Shown here piece by piece: positions 1-8,615 of a stretch of 64,000 bases of DNA. This DNA comes from Saprospiraceae bacterium. GTDB taxonomy: Bacteria; Bacteroidota; Bacteroidia; Chitinophagales; Saprospiraceae. The stretch lies in NCBI GenBank assembly GCA_021739645.1, contig JAIPBL010000008.1, positions 43,544-107,543 of the forward strand. The letters are read 5' to 3'. The stretch's first letter is position 1. Each line of letters opens with the position of its first letter. The notes beneath the pieces were generated by a model, which worked only from the letters and a program-made list of their open reading frames with translations, searched no databases and had not been told where the DNA came from. A program made the position numbers and the translations under genes.

Positions 1-95
1 AAGAAAGCTGCCCGCAATGCGGTGACAAGGATGGCTTGATTTACAAGGAAGGTTGCCTGATTTGCAAGAGCTGCGGCCACTCCAAGTGCGGATAG
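1..95 (+). CDS. C-terminal end of adenosylcobalamin-dependent (class II) ribonucleotide reductase, partial
   Basis: Only the last 30 codons are in the window (frame starts at base 3, stop TAG at 93-95). The tail reads CPQCGDKDGLIYKEGC followed by CKSCG and ends in SKCG. It thus has CPxCG, EGC, CxxCG and a final cysteine, which is the zinc-ribbon-like tail typical of B12-dependent ribonucleoside-diphosphate reductases. In that family the C-terminal cysteines re-reduce the active site during deoxyribonucleotide synthesis. The catalytic part lies upstream of the window, so the call rests on the tail alone; another protein with a C-terminal zinc ribbon is possible. Confidence 0.7.
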   Translation, partial: ESCPQCGDKDGLIYKEGCLICKSCGHSKCG

Positions 96-163
96 TAAAC
101 CAAATGCGCTGGAATCAATCGGAATTGGCTCCATCTGATTGACTCCAGCGTTTCACTTAAAAT

Positions 164-418
164 ATGGATTATATTTTTTCAAAGCATTCACTAGAAAGGC
201 TTGATGAGCGACAAATACCAATTGAGGTTGCAAATGAAATCATATCAAAGCCAGATGAAGTTATCGAAAGCCATGATGGACTTACAATTTTTCAAGGAAT
301 AAAAACATTCCATGGTGGTAAAAACTATTTGGTAAGAATTTATGTAAATACGAAAGTTGACCCAAGTATAGTGGTCACAGCATTTAGGACTACAAAAATT
401 GAGAAATACAAAAAATGA
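164..418 (+). CDS. DUF4258 domain protein, possible toxin of a toxin-antitoxin-like pair
   Basis: 84 residues. The N-terminus YIFSKHSLERLDERQIP (residues 3-19) matches the DUF4258 pattern of a histidine followed by a conserved RxxxR/E segment; a late strand VDPSIVVTAFRT follows. DUF4258 proteins are small, RelE-like in size and often found beside DUF2283 genes, which is the arrangement here: the stop codon overlaps the next start by 4 bases (ATGA), implying translational coupling. No catalytic residues can be assigned from sequence alone, and toxicity is inference from family and neighbour. An intrinsic terminator at 668-701 closes the two-gene unit. Confidence 0.75.
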   Translation: MDYIFSKHSLERLDERQIPIEVANEIISKPDEVIESHDGLTIFQGIKTFHGGKNYLVRIYVNTKVDPSIVVTAFRTTKIEKYKK

Positions 419-609
419 AAGTAAAGTACGACAGTCATTTAGATATTATTCGAATAGTCTTCAGTGAAAAGCCTATTGTCGAAAGTGATGAAGATAAAGA
501 AGGTGTAATTCTTGACTACGACAAGGATGGCAATGTAGTTGGGATTGAAATACTTTCTGCCTCAAAAAAGATGACCAATCCAAAGATTGTAGAATATGAA
601 ATAGCTTGA
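415..609 (+). CDS. DUF2283 domain protein, possible antitoxin
   Basis: 64 residues. The sequence MKVKYDSHLDIIRIVF, then EGVILDYDKDGNVVGIEIL, is the classic DUF2283 layout: a beta-strand with a D..D/Y.. motif, a glycine turn and a G(I)EIL strand. It overlaps the upstream DUF4258 gene by 4 bases, so the two are co-translated. In other genomes DUF2283/DUF4258 pairs are treated as putative type II toxin-antitoxin modules; which one neutralises the other is not shown here. It is acidic, as antitoxins often are, but has no obvious DNA-binding domain. Confidence 0.75.
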   Translation: MKVKYDSHLDIIRIVFSEKPIVESDEDKEGVILDYDKDGNVVGIEILSASKKMTNPKIVEYEIA

Positions 610-667
610 AAAATGAGGAGCCACTTTTTCAAACTTAAGATTTACGTTTTCTCATAGACTGTTTTCG

Positions 668-701
668 GGTAAGCTGTTGAGGATAGCAGCTTGCCTTTTT
701 T
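668..701 (+). terminator. Rho-independent terminator after the DUF4258/DUF2283 pair
   Basis: GGTAAGCTG pairs with CAGCTTGCC (one G-U pair) across a short loop and is followed by TTTTTT. It sits 59 bases after the DUF2283 stop and before the convergent deiminase gene. Confidence 0.7.
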
Positions 702-739
702 CATGGGGAATGCCCATGCTTGTCTCACACACTTTTTTA

Positions 740-2506
740 TCAGTGCACAATCACCTTCCGGGAGCTTATTTCCGTCGCAGTTTTTAAGCTGACAAGGTAA
801 GTTCCCGGAGGCAGGTTGCTTGCGTTGAAATAATGTCTTGACATGCCTGCCTGAAGCCTTCCGTCAAATATCGTTTTGATGTTCCTCCCAAAAACGTCAT
901 GCAACTCCAATGTCGCATCCATAGTATTACCTGCGAATATTGGGACCACCGTGGTAGCAATTGCTGGGTTAGGATAAATTGCTTCCATCTTCAATTCATT
1001 TGTTTCAGCAACAGCCGAAATCACGTCGTTTACTGTGAATTCATAATACCCCATTGGAGCGGCCAGCGGTCTAACTTGCGTCTTGGAGGAGTTAGCAGTG
1101 GCTGAAATGTAGTAAAAAACTTGGCTCCCATTGACTTGGTGAGGAATCGAGGCCACCCAATCATCACCGACCCCTGCGCTCTGCATAGCAATTGATTCAT
1201 AGGCTTGGGTTGTGTCGATGGTGTAGTAAACTTGCGCACTAGCAATGCCACTCCTGTGCTTTATTTGCGCAGCAACTTGATAATCGCCCAAGTCGTTGTT
1301 GTTTTCTACATCTGGAAGCCTTTTGTGGACAATCCAAAGTGGATCGGTTGAGCCTATTTCCTTCGTAATGCAGTGGAGTGCTCCTTTGGCACTTATCATG
1401 CTGTTACAATTGATACCAACAACTTTGTAACCTGGGTAGTATTCCCGATAAATTCCCAAAGCAATGGAGTCATATTGCGGTTCATAGATTGGCACCAAGA
1501 TGGTTTTGTTCACAAATACCGCATTTGTGTAGGTTCGATAGTCACCTAATGGAGGATAGGCGCCGTTGGCTGCGGGTGGTTGCAACACTCTAACGACTTT
1601 GTAAGGCGTGCCAAAACCAGAATTGAAATTATCTAGTACGTATTGGAGGTTGGCTTCAATTTGTGGCCCATCGGCAATGCCACTCGGGTACTCTCCAACG
1701 AGCATTGTTTCCTCATCCAACAGGCGCATGTGCATGTCAATGTGATGGATGTCGTCGTAAGGCAAGGTCTCCATTTTGATAAACTGGTTAATTCCCATGT
1801 AATCCTCCATGATATTATCAATGTCCTGTTCGGTATGGGGCCCAGCATTAAAAGGATTGCCGGGACCGTTTTCATTCAAAATCAGCTTCGATGCAAAGGC
1901 CTTACCCATGCCGTCAGACATAAAGTTCCCACCTGTGTTGGCCATTCTTTCTGGGTTAAGTGTTGTCGAATAAACTGGGATATTGAGGTAAGCGCCTGCC
2001 TCGGTTGGCAGGGCATCATCTTTTGGTCGGGATGGGCGGTTATAAACCCAGTCAATGAAATTAAGGTCTTCCACATCATTGGCATAAACGCAATTAGGGC
2101 CATAATCTCTAATCCAGACTGAATTGTTTGGTACAACAATAAGCTCAACATTGGTCAAGTTTGCGCCAGCAACCTGCAATAATGTATCTGCCGAATTTTT
2201 GATGGTTTCTGTATCGCAAAAAATCAAAACTTTGACTTCCTGTGATGCAGCAACCACAATTTGCGTCAAAATAGTTGGGTACGCCCGCCAAGCTATGGCC
2301 AGCGCTTGTAGCTCCTCCCACTCCGCCATGTGCCGAACAGGGTAGGGTGGTGGTGTCTCAATTCCTACTGCGGAGGGGATTTGCGTGAAATTGTTCCATT
2401 CCAAAAGTGCCCGCTCTTCTGGCGTGAACCCACGAGGGAGAATTTCCTCCTGTGAAAATATTGGGGAGCAGATTATTGAGAATGCAATTACAACTAGGTA
2501 TTTCAT
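740..2506 (-). CDS. Secreted agmatine deiminase/peptidylarginine deiminase family protein with T9SS sorting domain
   Basis: 588 residues. Signal peptide MKYLVVIAFSIICSPIFSQ, then a guanidino-group-modifying (PAD_porph-type) catalytic domain at about 25-395. Likely active-site residues are visible: WIRDYGP (Asp134), HHIDMH (His255, Asp257) and GALHC (Cys379), the same Asp/His-x-Asp/Cys set and order as in Porphyromonas gingivalis PPAD and agmatine deiminases. About 400-500 is a beta-rich Ig-like region. The last 80 residues (YPNPA...DVFGR...GTYLVSL...RKVIVH) are a type A T9SS sorting domain, so the protein is exported across the outer membrane. The reaction would be hydrolysis of guanidinium to citrulline or N-carbamoylputrescine plus ammonia. 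Cytoplasmic agmatine deiminases lack both export signals, so a protein or peptide substrate is plausible but unproven. Confidence 0.85.
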   Translation of the reverse strand: MKYLVVIAFSIICSPIFSQEEILPRGFTPEERALLEWNNFTQIPSAVGIETPPPYPVRHMAEWEELQALAIAWRAYPTILTQIVVAASQEVKVLIFCDTETIKNSADTLLQVAGANLTNVELIVVPNNSVWIRDYGPNCVYANDVEDLNFIDWVYNRPSRPKDDALPTEAGAYLNIPVYSTTLNPERMANTGGNFMSDGMGKAFASKLILNENGPGNPFNAGPHTEQDIDNIMEDYMGINQFIKMETLPYDDIHHIDMHMRLLDEETMLVGEYPSGIADGPQIEANLQYVLDNFNSGFGTPYKVVRVLQPPAANGAYPPLGDYRTYTNAVFVNKTILVPIYEPQYDSIALGIYREYYPGYKVVGINCNSMISAKGALHCITKEIGSTDPLWIVHKRLPDVENNNDLGDYQVAAQIKHRSGIASAQVYYTIDTTQAYESIAMQSAGVGDDWVASIPHQVNGSQVFYYISATANSSKTQVRPLAAPMGYYEFTVNDVISAVAETNELKMEAIYPNPAIATTVVPIFAGNTMDATLELHDVFGRNIKTIFDGRLQAGMSRHYFNASNLPPGTYLVSLKTATEISSRKVIVH

Positions 2507-2586
2507 GACGAATGAGTTTGAGGAAAACCAAATGAAAGTTCGTGCAAATTCATGTTTTATCTCGAAAGCTAATAAAAATATTGCTG

Positions 2587-2615
2587 TTGTTTGTCAGACA
2601 GTTGCTATAATTTTG
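2587..2615 (+). promoter_or_regulatory. Bacteroidota-type promoter for the DUF3298 lipoprotein gene
   Basis: TTG at 2587-2589, an 18-base spacer, then TAATTTTG at 2608-2615, matching the Bacteroidota -33 TTG / -7 TAnnTTTG consensus. The GTG start lies 52 bases further on. Confidence 0.5.
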
Positions 2616-2667
2616 CCCAAGATTTCAGCATTCTAAAATTGAAGCTGTTTAAAATAGAATAATTGCC

Positions 2668-3474
2668 GTGAGATATTTCCTTTTTTTGATAATCCCAGTC
2701 CTGGTTTCCGTTGGGTGCAACGGCTCAAAAAAGCGCAAATTGGAGAGCGAAAAGGGGCTTAAAGTCCGTTTTGAAATCAAGAATTTTCAAATGAAATTGG
2801 GAGATTGTGACAAAGCCGACGGTGAATGTGCACAGGTGGACATGGTTTATCCTATCGTAGAGGCAGGTGTACCCCTGGTAAAACAAGCCATTAATGACTC
2901 CATCTACAATTTCCTGATTCAGTGTTTGTTGTTTGAGGGATTCCAAGGTCAATTGTCTGAAAATAACCTTGATGCTGCTGCACACTCGTTTTTGAACGAA
3001 TGGCAAGAAGCCAACCTTGCCGAACCAGACAACGCCTCAAATTCTGGCTGGGAAGTCAGTGTCACCGGAGAAGTTGGCTTGCACACCCCAAAGGTGGTTT
3101 CCATAACCATGGGCGCATATTCCTATGCTGGTGGTGCTCATCCAAATTCATTTGTTTCAGTATTGAATTTCGACCTAAAAACAGGAAAATCACTTACTTG
3201 GTCAGGTTTCATAACTGACCAAGTAGCCTTTGAGAAGATGGTGGAAAAAGAATTCAGGAAGGCGAGGGATTTGCCTAAAAACGCCAGTTTGACGGAAGAA
3301 GGTTTTTTTTGGGGTGAAAAATTTGAGCTGCCTGCCAATTTTGAACTGCAACAAGACGGTATCTATTTTTGGTACAATCCCTTCGAAGTAGCAGCTTACG
3401 CACTTGGCCCAACTGATTTCACCATTTCTTATGATGACTTGGGGAAATTGGTGAACAAGGACAGGATATTTTAA
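2668..3474 (+). CDS. DUF3298/DUF4163-type lipoprotein
   Basis: 268 residues from a GTG start; no ATG fits ahead of the signal peptide. The signal peptide ends in VSVGC (Cys17), a lipobox, so it is probably a periplasmic or outer-membrane lipoprotein. Residues about 30-150 resemble the DUF4163 part. The stretch SYAGGAHPNSFVSVLNFDLKTGKSLTW (about 150-177), the distal F..E.FFWG..FELP and the YNPFEVAAYALG block are the hallmark of the DUF3298 (RsiV-like) domain. RsiV itself is an anti-sigma factor that binds lysozyme, but this protein has no transmembrane anti-sigma part, so its function is unknown. Its stop codon shares the palindrome TTAA (3471-3474) with the convergent miaA stop. Confidence 0.75.
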   Translation: MRYFLFLIIPVLVSVGCNGSKKRKLESEKGLKVRFEIKNFQMKLGDCDKADGECAQVDMVYPIVEAGVPLVKQAINDSIYNFLIQCLLFEGFQGQLSENNLDAAAHSFLNEWQEANLAEPDNASNSGWEVSVTGEVGLHTPKVVSITMGAYSYAGGAHPNSFVSVLNFDLKTGKSLTWSGFITDQVAFEKMVEKEFRKARDLPKNASLTEEGFFWGEKFELPANFELQQDGIYFWYNPFEVAAYALGPTDFTISYDDLGKLVNKDRIF

Positions 3475-4394
3475 TCGCCAGCTTCGATTTCTGCCTCAAT
3501 GTAGCTAATCATTCCGCCAATATTGGTCGGGGAAAACGATTGCCAATGCGGGTCTTTTCGAAACCAAGTTGATTGCCGCTTTGCGTATCTACGGCTGTTC
3601 TGTTTTATTTTATCTATGGCCTCCTCCAGGGTGCATTTCTCCTCAAAAAAGTCGAAAAGTTCTTGATAACCAACGGTTTGAAGCGCATTCAAATTCTTTA
3701 ACGGATGCAGGCTGCTAGCCTCTTCGAGCAATCCCTGTGCTATCATTTCGTCAACCCGGCTATTTATTTTTTCATACAAAACAGGGCGCTCCAACTCCAT
3801 CAGTAGATAGATGGATTTGAAAAAACGCTGTTTTTTCTCCTTCGTCCGGAAACTTGAAAAAGGCACTCCACTTGCTCGGCAAACCGACAGGGCACGAATC
3901 AATCGGTGCGGGTTGTTTAGGTCAACTTGTTCAAAATAGATGGGGTCAACCAGTTCCAACTCGGCTTGCAAAGCAGCGATTCCTTCCGTCTTCAATTTCG
4001 ATTCTAGTTCTGCAATAATGGTAGGAGGCACTTCCGGGAACTCATCCAGCCCTTCGCAACATGCCCGAATAAACAGTCCAGAGCCACCAACCAGTACCAC
4101 AACATCGTGCTTTATGAACAATTTTTCGAGCAAAATGAGGGCATCTGCCTCAAAGTCTCCAACTGAATAATTTGTTTGAACTGAATGTGAGTTGATGAAG
4201 TGATGGGGCACCCGTGCAAGTTCATCCGCTGTCGGCTTGGCAGTTCCGATGCTCATTTCCCGGTAAAATTGGCGGCTATCTGCTGAAAGTATCTCCGTCT
4301 GAAAATGCTGGGCAACCTGAATGGCGGCAGTAGTTTTGCCCGTTGCAGTAGCCCCTCCGATAACGATTAGATGTTTTTGACGATTCATTTTCAT
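3471..4394 (-). CDS. miaA: tRNA dimethylallyltransferase MiaA
   Basis: 307 residues, the normal length for the family. MiaA transfers a dimethylallyl group from DMAPP to N6 of A37 in tRNAs that read codons starting with U. Visible motifs: P-loop GGATATGKTT (13-22), DSRQFY (39-44) and the following GTAKP segment, VGGSGLF, and the arginine-rich NPHRLIRAL. The C-terminal QNSRRYAKRQSTWFRKD binds tRNA. It is a single gene, divergent from the acyltransferase with 83 bases between starts and convergent with the DUF3298 gene, with which it shares a TTAA stop palindrome. An alternative start at Met3 cannot be excluded. Confidence 0.97.
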   Translation of the reverse strand: MKMNRQKHLIVIGGATATGKTTAAIQVAQHFQTEILSADSRQFYREMSIGTAKPTADELARVPHHFINSHSVQTNYSVGDFEADALILLEKLFIKHDVVVLVGGSGLFIRACCEGLDEFPEVPPTIIAELESKLKTEGIAALQAELELVDPIYFEQVDLNNPHRLIRALSVCRASGVPFSSFRTKEKKQRFFKSIYLLMELERPVLYEKINSRVDEMIAQGLLEEASSLHPLKNLNALQTVGYQELFDFFEEKCTLEEAIDKIKQNSRRYAKRQSTWFRKDPHWQSFSPTNIGGMISYIEAEIEAGD

Positions 4395-4443
4395 GAAAAT
4401 GGACGGGCTGGTTGTACTTTTGGCACTTGATTGAAGCGACGAT

Positions 4444-4451
4444 TAGCTTTG
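4444..4451 (+). promoter_or_regulatory. Possible promoter -7 box for the acyltransferase gene
   Basis: TAGCTTTG fits TAnnTTTG and lies 26 bases before the ATG at 4478. A second match, TACTTTTG, is at 4415-4422. Either would exclude the upstream TTG start at 4412. Confidence 0.4.
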
Positions 4452-4477
4452 TTTGCAAAAAAAATTACAATTCAAAA

Positions 4478-5752
4478 ATGGTTTACAGCATAGTCAGGCC
4501 CTGCGCAAAGATAGCCCTGTCAATTTATTTTCGTAAAATGAACATCTCGCACCAGGAGCGGATACCTCAGGGCAAGCCTGTCATATTAGCGGCAAACCAT
4601 CCAACTGCCTTCATCGAACCTTGCATTTTGGGTTGTTGGCAGTCTGAACCTTTGCATTTCCTCGCACGTGGCGACCTCTACGTGAAAAAACCATTTGTTC
4701 GCAAGCTTTACGATTGGTTTCATATCGTGCCTGTGTTCAGGCTGGACGATATGGGCTACGGCGGCCTCAAAAGCAATTATGAGTCCTTCGGAAAATGCTT
4801 TGAGGTGCTGAACCAAAACAAGCAGGTGATGATATTGGCCGAAGGCCGCACAAAGCATGAGAAACGCTTGCGCCCATTAATGAAGGGCACCGCTCGTATC
4901 GTATTTGGCACGCTAGAGAAATACCCAGATTTGGACATCCAGGTGGTGCCTGTCGGCGTCAATTTTACGAATCCTGACCAGTTCCGCTCCGATGTCAGCA
5001 TTGATTATGGCGAGCCAATCAGGGTGCAGGACTACGCTGCAATATATTTTGAAAACCCTGCAAAAGGTGTTGCCGCACTCACACAGGCGCTCAAAAAACG
5101 ACTGTCCGAACGGGTGATTCACCTCGCTCACCCAGAAGACGACGAGTGGACGGAGCCATTGCTTGAGATGCATCGCAACGGCCCATCCGCAAGACTTTTC
5201 CCTTCCTATACAAAAGACCCTACGCCCCTTTTTGAAGAAAAAAAGTTGGCTGACAGGCTCAACCACTTATCCGAGGTTGAACGTCAAAGTTGGAAAGAAA
5301 AGATCGGCAATTATTTGAACTTGCTTCGGAAGGCAGGCACTTCAGACCGAGGATTGATGGACCACACTTCTTACTCGCTTGGCAGTGCCTTGGTGCTTGG
5401 CCTTGGATGGATTCCATACATGATTGGTTATCTGCTGAATTTCCTGCCAATTTATTTAGGCAACCTGTTTGCGAAGAAAAAAACTAAAAACATAGAATTC
5501 AGGGCATCCGTGGCCATTTTCGTTTCGATGGTTTTTTACTTTATTTACTGGCTCATCTGTTTGACATTGGCGTTGGTAATCGGGAAATTGTGGCTGATTG
5601 GCCTCGTTGTAGCAATGCCAATCTTGGGATACTTCGCCGTGGCCTACCACGACCTGGATGTCCGGTGGAAGGATTGCCAACGAGCAGCTGTTATCGATGA
5701 TGCGACAGAGGAGAAATTGCTCAAGATGCGAGCTGAATTGATGGAGGTATAA
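4478..5752 (+). CDS. Membrane-anchored lysophospholipid/1-acylglycerol-3-phosphate acyltransferase family protein
   Basis: 424 residues from the ATG at 4478, chosen over an in-frame TTG at 4412 that would add 22 unlikely residues. A PlsC-type acyltransferase domain spans about 10-230: NHPTAF (His41, variant of the HX4D box), a downstream F.R.DM segment, and AEGRTKHEKR (about 121-130), which corresponds to the EGT/EGR substrate-binding block. The C-terminal third has several hydrophobic segments (about 315-400) that would anchor it in the inner membrane. The family acylates glycerophospholipids or related lipids; the exact acceptor is not readable from sequence. It is longer than typical PlsC (about 240 residues), in line with the long Bacteroidota subgroup. 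Confidence 0.85.
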   Translation: MVYSIVRPCAKIALSIYFRKMNISHQERIPQGKPVILAANHPTAFIEPCILGCWQSEPLHFLARGDLYVKKPFVRKLYDWFHIVPVFRLDDMGYGGLKSNYESFGKCFEVLNQNKQVMILAEGRTKHEKRLRPLMKGTARIVFGTLEKYPDLDIQVVPVGVNFTNPDQFRSDVSIDYGEPIRVQDYAAIYFENPAKGVAALTQALKKRLSERVIHLAHPEDDEWTEPLLEMHRNGPSARLFPSYTKDPTPLFEEKKLADRLNHLSEVERQSWKEKIGNYLNLLRKAGTSDRGLMDHTSYSLGSALVLGLGWIPYMIGYLLNFLPIYLGNLFAKKKTKNIEFRASVAIFVSMVFYFIYWLICLTLALVIGKLWLIGLVVAMPILGYFAVAYHDLDVRWKDCQRAAVIDDATEEKLLKMRAELMEV

Positions 5753-5810
5753 GGTTGGAAAATCCAGCGATACGAATGCTTGCTGCAATCGTACCGCTGG
5801 TGAAATTCTA

Positions 5811-7643
5811 TCATTGCTTCAAAATTCGGCCGGTCATCCAACCAGCTTCTGTTTGTATTTTTAGAAGATAAATACCCTCAGAAAACCCGTTTAGGTCGAG
5901 TTCTTGCCGAACGGTGGTAGTTGCTGCTTGGATGGTTTCTTTTCTTACCAATTTCCCAAATGCATCAAAAATTTGCAGGGAAACCTGCCCCGGTTTATTT
6001 ATCAAAAAATCAGCCCAAAGGCTCCCACTAGTGGGGTTAGGAGAAAGCACAAGGGTTGAAGAAGTTGCCGCCATTTCATTTGCGGAAGAGGCGCAGGTGT
6101 ACGCAAGATTAAATGAGACGCCAAGGCTGAACTCGTTGGTGCAGCCTGTCAGGTCATCCGTAATTTCCAAGGTCATCAAAAAGACACCAGGCTCCATCAA
6201 GCAATAATTTGGACCCGTTTCATCGGCCAAAACATTGCCGTCCATGTACCATTGCAGCGAGTAGTTGGCTGGCAACGGCACGCTGGCGGAAAGTGAAAAT
6301 TCGTTGCCGGTCACTTCAAAAACTGGCGGGTTGGGCAGTGGCACCAAATTGACCTCCACAACTTCTGATTGCGCCTTGCAGCCCACCGGACTGGTGTATT
6401 CCAACCAATAAAGCCCCGCTGTGGAAACATGCAGTTGGTCATATATTTCACCGAAAAGCACGGTTGTGTCCTGATGCCACTGAATGTCCTGGTCGTAATC
6501 GGCGACCAGTTCCACTTCTTCTCCATCACATAAATTGATGACACCGGATGGTGTGATGACTGGCGGCGTGGGTTGTTGGTACACCGTCACCATTCCGGTT
6601 GACTGAATGGTTTGGACAGGGTGGATGATGTCCACCTGAACTTCCAGTTCACCGCTTGTGAGTATGCCAGTATTGGTTTTCGTAAAATAAACGTAACCGC
6701 AACTTTCAGAGCCGAAAGTGTCTTCGTCTCTTACTTCCAGCTCGTAGGTGCCGTTTTCAAGGGGCAAATTGATATTGAAAATGGCAGGGAAAGATGCATT
6801 GTCCTGCACCCCGGTTATTACCACGAAATTTCCTTGAGGGTCTTTGATTTTTACATAAAGGTCCGGTTGGGTATTGAGAAGAATATCATTGCAGCCAGCA
6901 TCCAATACCCTGACCGTGCTCACTTGGTATCCGAAAGTGTCAATGTTGGCCGTATAGTTCACTTCATAATCTCCAGCAGCTGAATAGGTGACAGGCGGTG
7001 GGTTTTCAAGGGTTGATGTCGAACCATTCCCAAAGTCCCAGAAGTACGAATACCCAGTAGTGCCATTCGACGGCAGGTTGTTTTCAAAAGAAACCGTCAC
7101 CTCGCCGCAGCCAGCATTGTTTTGCATACTAAAACCTGTACTGGTGCTACTGGCAGGGGCTATGTAAATTGGGAAAGCAAATGAGGTGGATTGGTTCAAG
7201 GTAAGTACGGTTGCAGTGACGAACACCTCCACGTTGTAAAGCCCAGGCTGAAGTGGCGTACCACAGAATTTCACACAACCATCAGTTTGGTTGGAGGGGT
7301 TAAAGCTGAACTGGCTAGGCTGCCAACTAAGGCCAGGTGGCACATTCACCACGGCTACGATGTCGATTTGGCTAATGTTAAGGCCGGGTGGTGTGCTAGG
7401 GTCCGTCGCATTTACCGGAGTGGTGGTTTTCGGCATTCTAAAACTGATGTCGCTGTTGTATGGCTCGCCTGCTTCTCCGTCTGGAGCGGAACCGATATAA
7501 ATAGTATCAGCTGGCAAAACTGGCAAGCTGACGTTGCAGCCTGGGCAACCGACTTGGGCGGCTGTTTTTGTGGAAAACAGGAATTGCGAAACGAAAAGGA
7601 CAACTAAAGAAAACAGGGTAGCATGTAGTCGAATGGTGTGCAT
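5811..7643 (-). CDS. PKD-domain surface protein with T9SS type A sorting domain
   Basis: 610 residues. A signal peptide ends near AQVGC (about 30). A putative-Ig-like region at 50-165 (GEPYNSDISFRMP...PPGLSWQP) is followed by a PKD domain at about 180-255 with the diagnostic YFWDFGNGS and YSAAGDYEV. A further beta-domain and Ig-like repeats run to about 520. The C-terminus has SPNPTSG, VSLQIFDAFGKLV and GIYLLKIQT, a T9SS sorting domain. It should be exported to the cell surface or released. PKD and Ig modules usually mediate protein or polysaccharide contacts; no catalytic domain is seen. It is monocistronic, convergent with the acyltransferase and divergent from the queuosine-precursor transporter. 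Confidence 0.85.
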   Translation of the reverse strand: MHTIRLHATLFSLVVLFVSQFLFSTKTAAQVGCPGCNVSLPVLPADTIYIGSAPDGEAGEPYNSDISFRMPKTTTPVNATDPSTPPGLNISQIDIVAVVNVPPGLSWQPSQFSFNPSNQTDGCVKFCGTPLQPGLYNVEVFVTATVLTLNQSTSFAFPIYIAPASSTSTGFSMQNNAGCGEVTVSFENNLPSNGTTGYSYFWDFGNGSTSTLENPPPVTYSAAGDYEVNYTANIDTFGYQVSTVRVLDAGCNDILLNTQPDLYVKIKDPQGNFVVITGVQDNASFPAIFNINLPLENGTYELEVRDEDTFGSESCGYVYFTKTNTGILTSGELEVQVDIIHPVQTIQSTGMVTVYQQPTPPVITPSGVINLCDGEEVELVADYDQDIQWHQDTTVLFGEIYDQLHVSTAGLYWLEYTSPVGCKAQSEVVEVNLVPLPNPPVFEVTGNEFSLSASVPLPANYSLQWYMDGNVLADETGPNYCLMEPGVFLMTLEITDDLTGCTNEFSLGVSFNLAYTCASSANEMAATSSTLVLSPNPTSGSLWADFLINKPGQVSLQIFDAFGKLVRKETIQAATTTVRQELDLNGFSEGIYLLKIQTEAGWMTGRILKQ

Positions 7644-7836
7644 AATCAGTTTTTTTTGTGTGATGAAATAGCGGTTCGTCGTAGCGGTTTCACGAACTGC
7701 CAGCTTTTGCCTTGGGCGGCCTTAGGTGTGTGAAAGCGAAGATAAAGTGGAAGGATTGATTGCAAGTCGTTTTTCCATAAAAAACTACCGCAGTAGAAAG
7801 CCTAAGTTTTCTCAAAATGTTATTTCTTGCGCCTCT

Positions 7837-8610
7837 ATGAAAAATTTCCTCTCACAAAAGCCCGTCTTGCTCTTTGTAGTGCTAGCAGGATTCTTTGTCA
7901 CCAATGCCATCGTGGCGGAATTTATTGGAGTAAAAATCTTTGCATTGGAAGATACCATCGGTATAAAACAGTTGTCGTGGAAATTATTTGGTCAAACGGG
8001 GTCGCTCAACCTCACGGCTGGCGTTTTGCTCTGGCCAGTTGTTTTTATCATGACCGACTTAATCAATGAATATTTTGGGAAAAAGTCTATTAAAATACTC
8101 TCCTGGCTAACTGCTGCGCTTATTGGATATGCCTTCCTGATGGTTTTCGGAGCCATCAAACTAGTACCAGCCGATTGGTGGATGGTGTCTGCCCAAAACC
8201 GGGGAGTGGCTGACCGACAAGTTGCTTTCAGCAATATTTTTGGTCAAGGGCTGTGGATTATTGGTGGGTCGCTCGTGGCGTTTCTCATCGGGCAGGTGGT
8301 GGACGCTGGGGTGTTTCACAAGCTCCGCAAAATCACGGGCGAATCCAAGCTGTGGTTACGTGCTACCGGTTCTACCTTAATTTCACAGTTCATCGATAGT
8401 TATGTGGTTATCTACATCGCTTTTGTGCTTAACCCCGGTGAAGATTGGTCAATCAACCTTTTTTTGGCCGTCAGCACCGTGAATTACTGCTATAAATTCG
8501 TCGTCGCCATTTTATTGACGCCTGTGATTTACCTCGTGCACAATATCATTGACTGGTATTTGGGGCATGAGGTATCTGAGCAATTGCGTCATGAAGCCCG
8601 AAATCACTGA
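7837..8610 (+). CDS. Queuosine precursor transporter (YhhQ/QPTR family)
   Basis: 257 residues from the ATG at 7837. An upstream in-frame GTG at 7726 would add 37 residues without membrane or family character. Integral membrane protein with about six or seven hydrophobic helices. Family blocks are visible: NAIVAEFIGVKIF near the N-terminus, WPVVFIMTDLINEYFGKK, LWLRATGSTLISQFIDS and NYCYKFVVAILLTPVIYL. YhhQ-type proteins import queuine-pathway precursors such as preQ0/preQ1 for the tRNA wobble modification queuosine. No preQ1 riboswitch or que gene is visible nearby, so the exact substrate is inferred from family only. Confidence 0.88.
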   Translation: MKNFLSQKPVLLFVVLAGFFVTNAIVAEFIGVKIFALEDTIGIKQLSWKLFGQTGSLNLTAGVLLWPVVFIMTDLINEYFGKKSIKILSWLTAALIGYAFLMVFGAIKLVPADWWMVSAQNRGVADRQVAFSNIFGQGLWIIGGSLVAFLIGQVVDAGVFHKLRKITGESKLWLRATGSTLISQFIDSYVVIYIAFVLNPGEDWSINLFLAVSTVNYCYKFVVAILLTPVIYLVHNIIDWYLGHEVSEQLRHEARNH

Positions 8611-8615
8611 CTCGA

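Noticed and set aside
7726..7836. Longer start for the queuosine-precursor transporter
   Set aside because: The GTG-initiated extension is polar and unlike the family; ATG 7837 directly precedes the first membrane helix.
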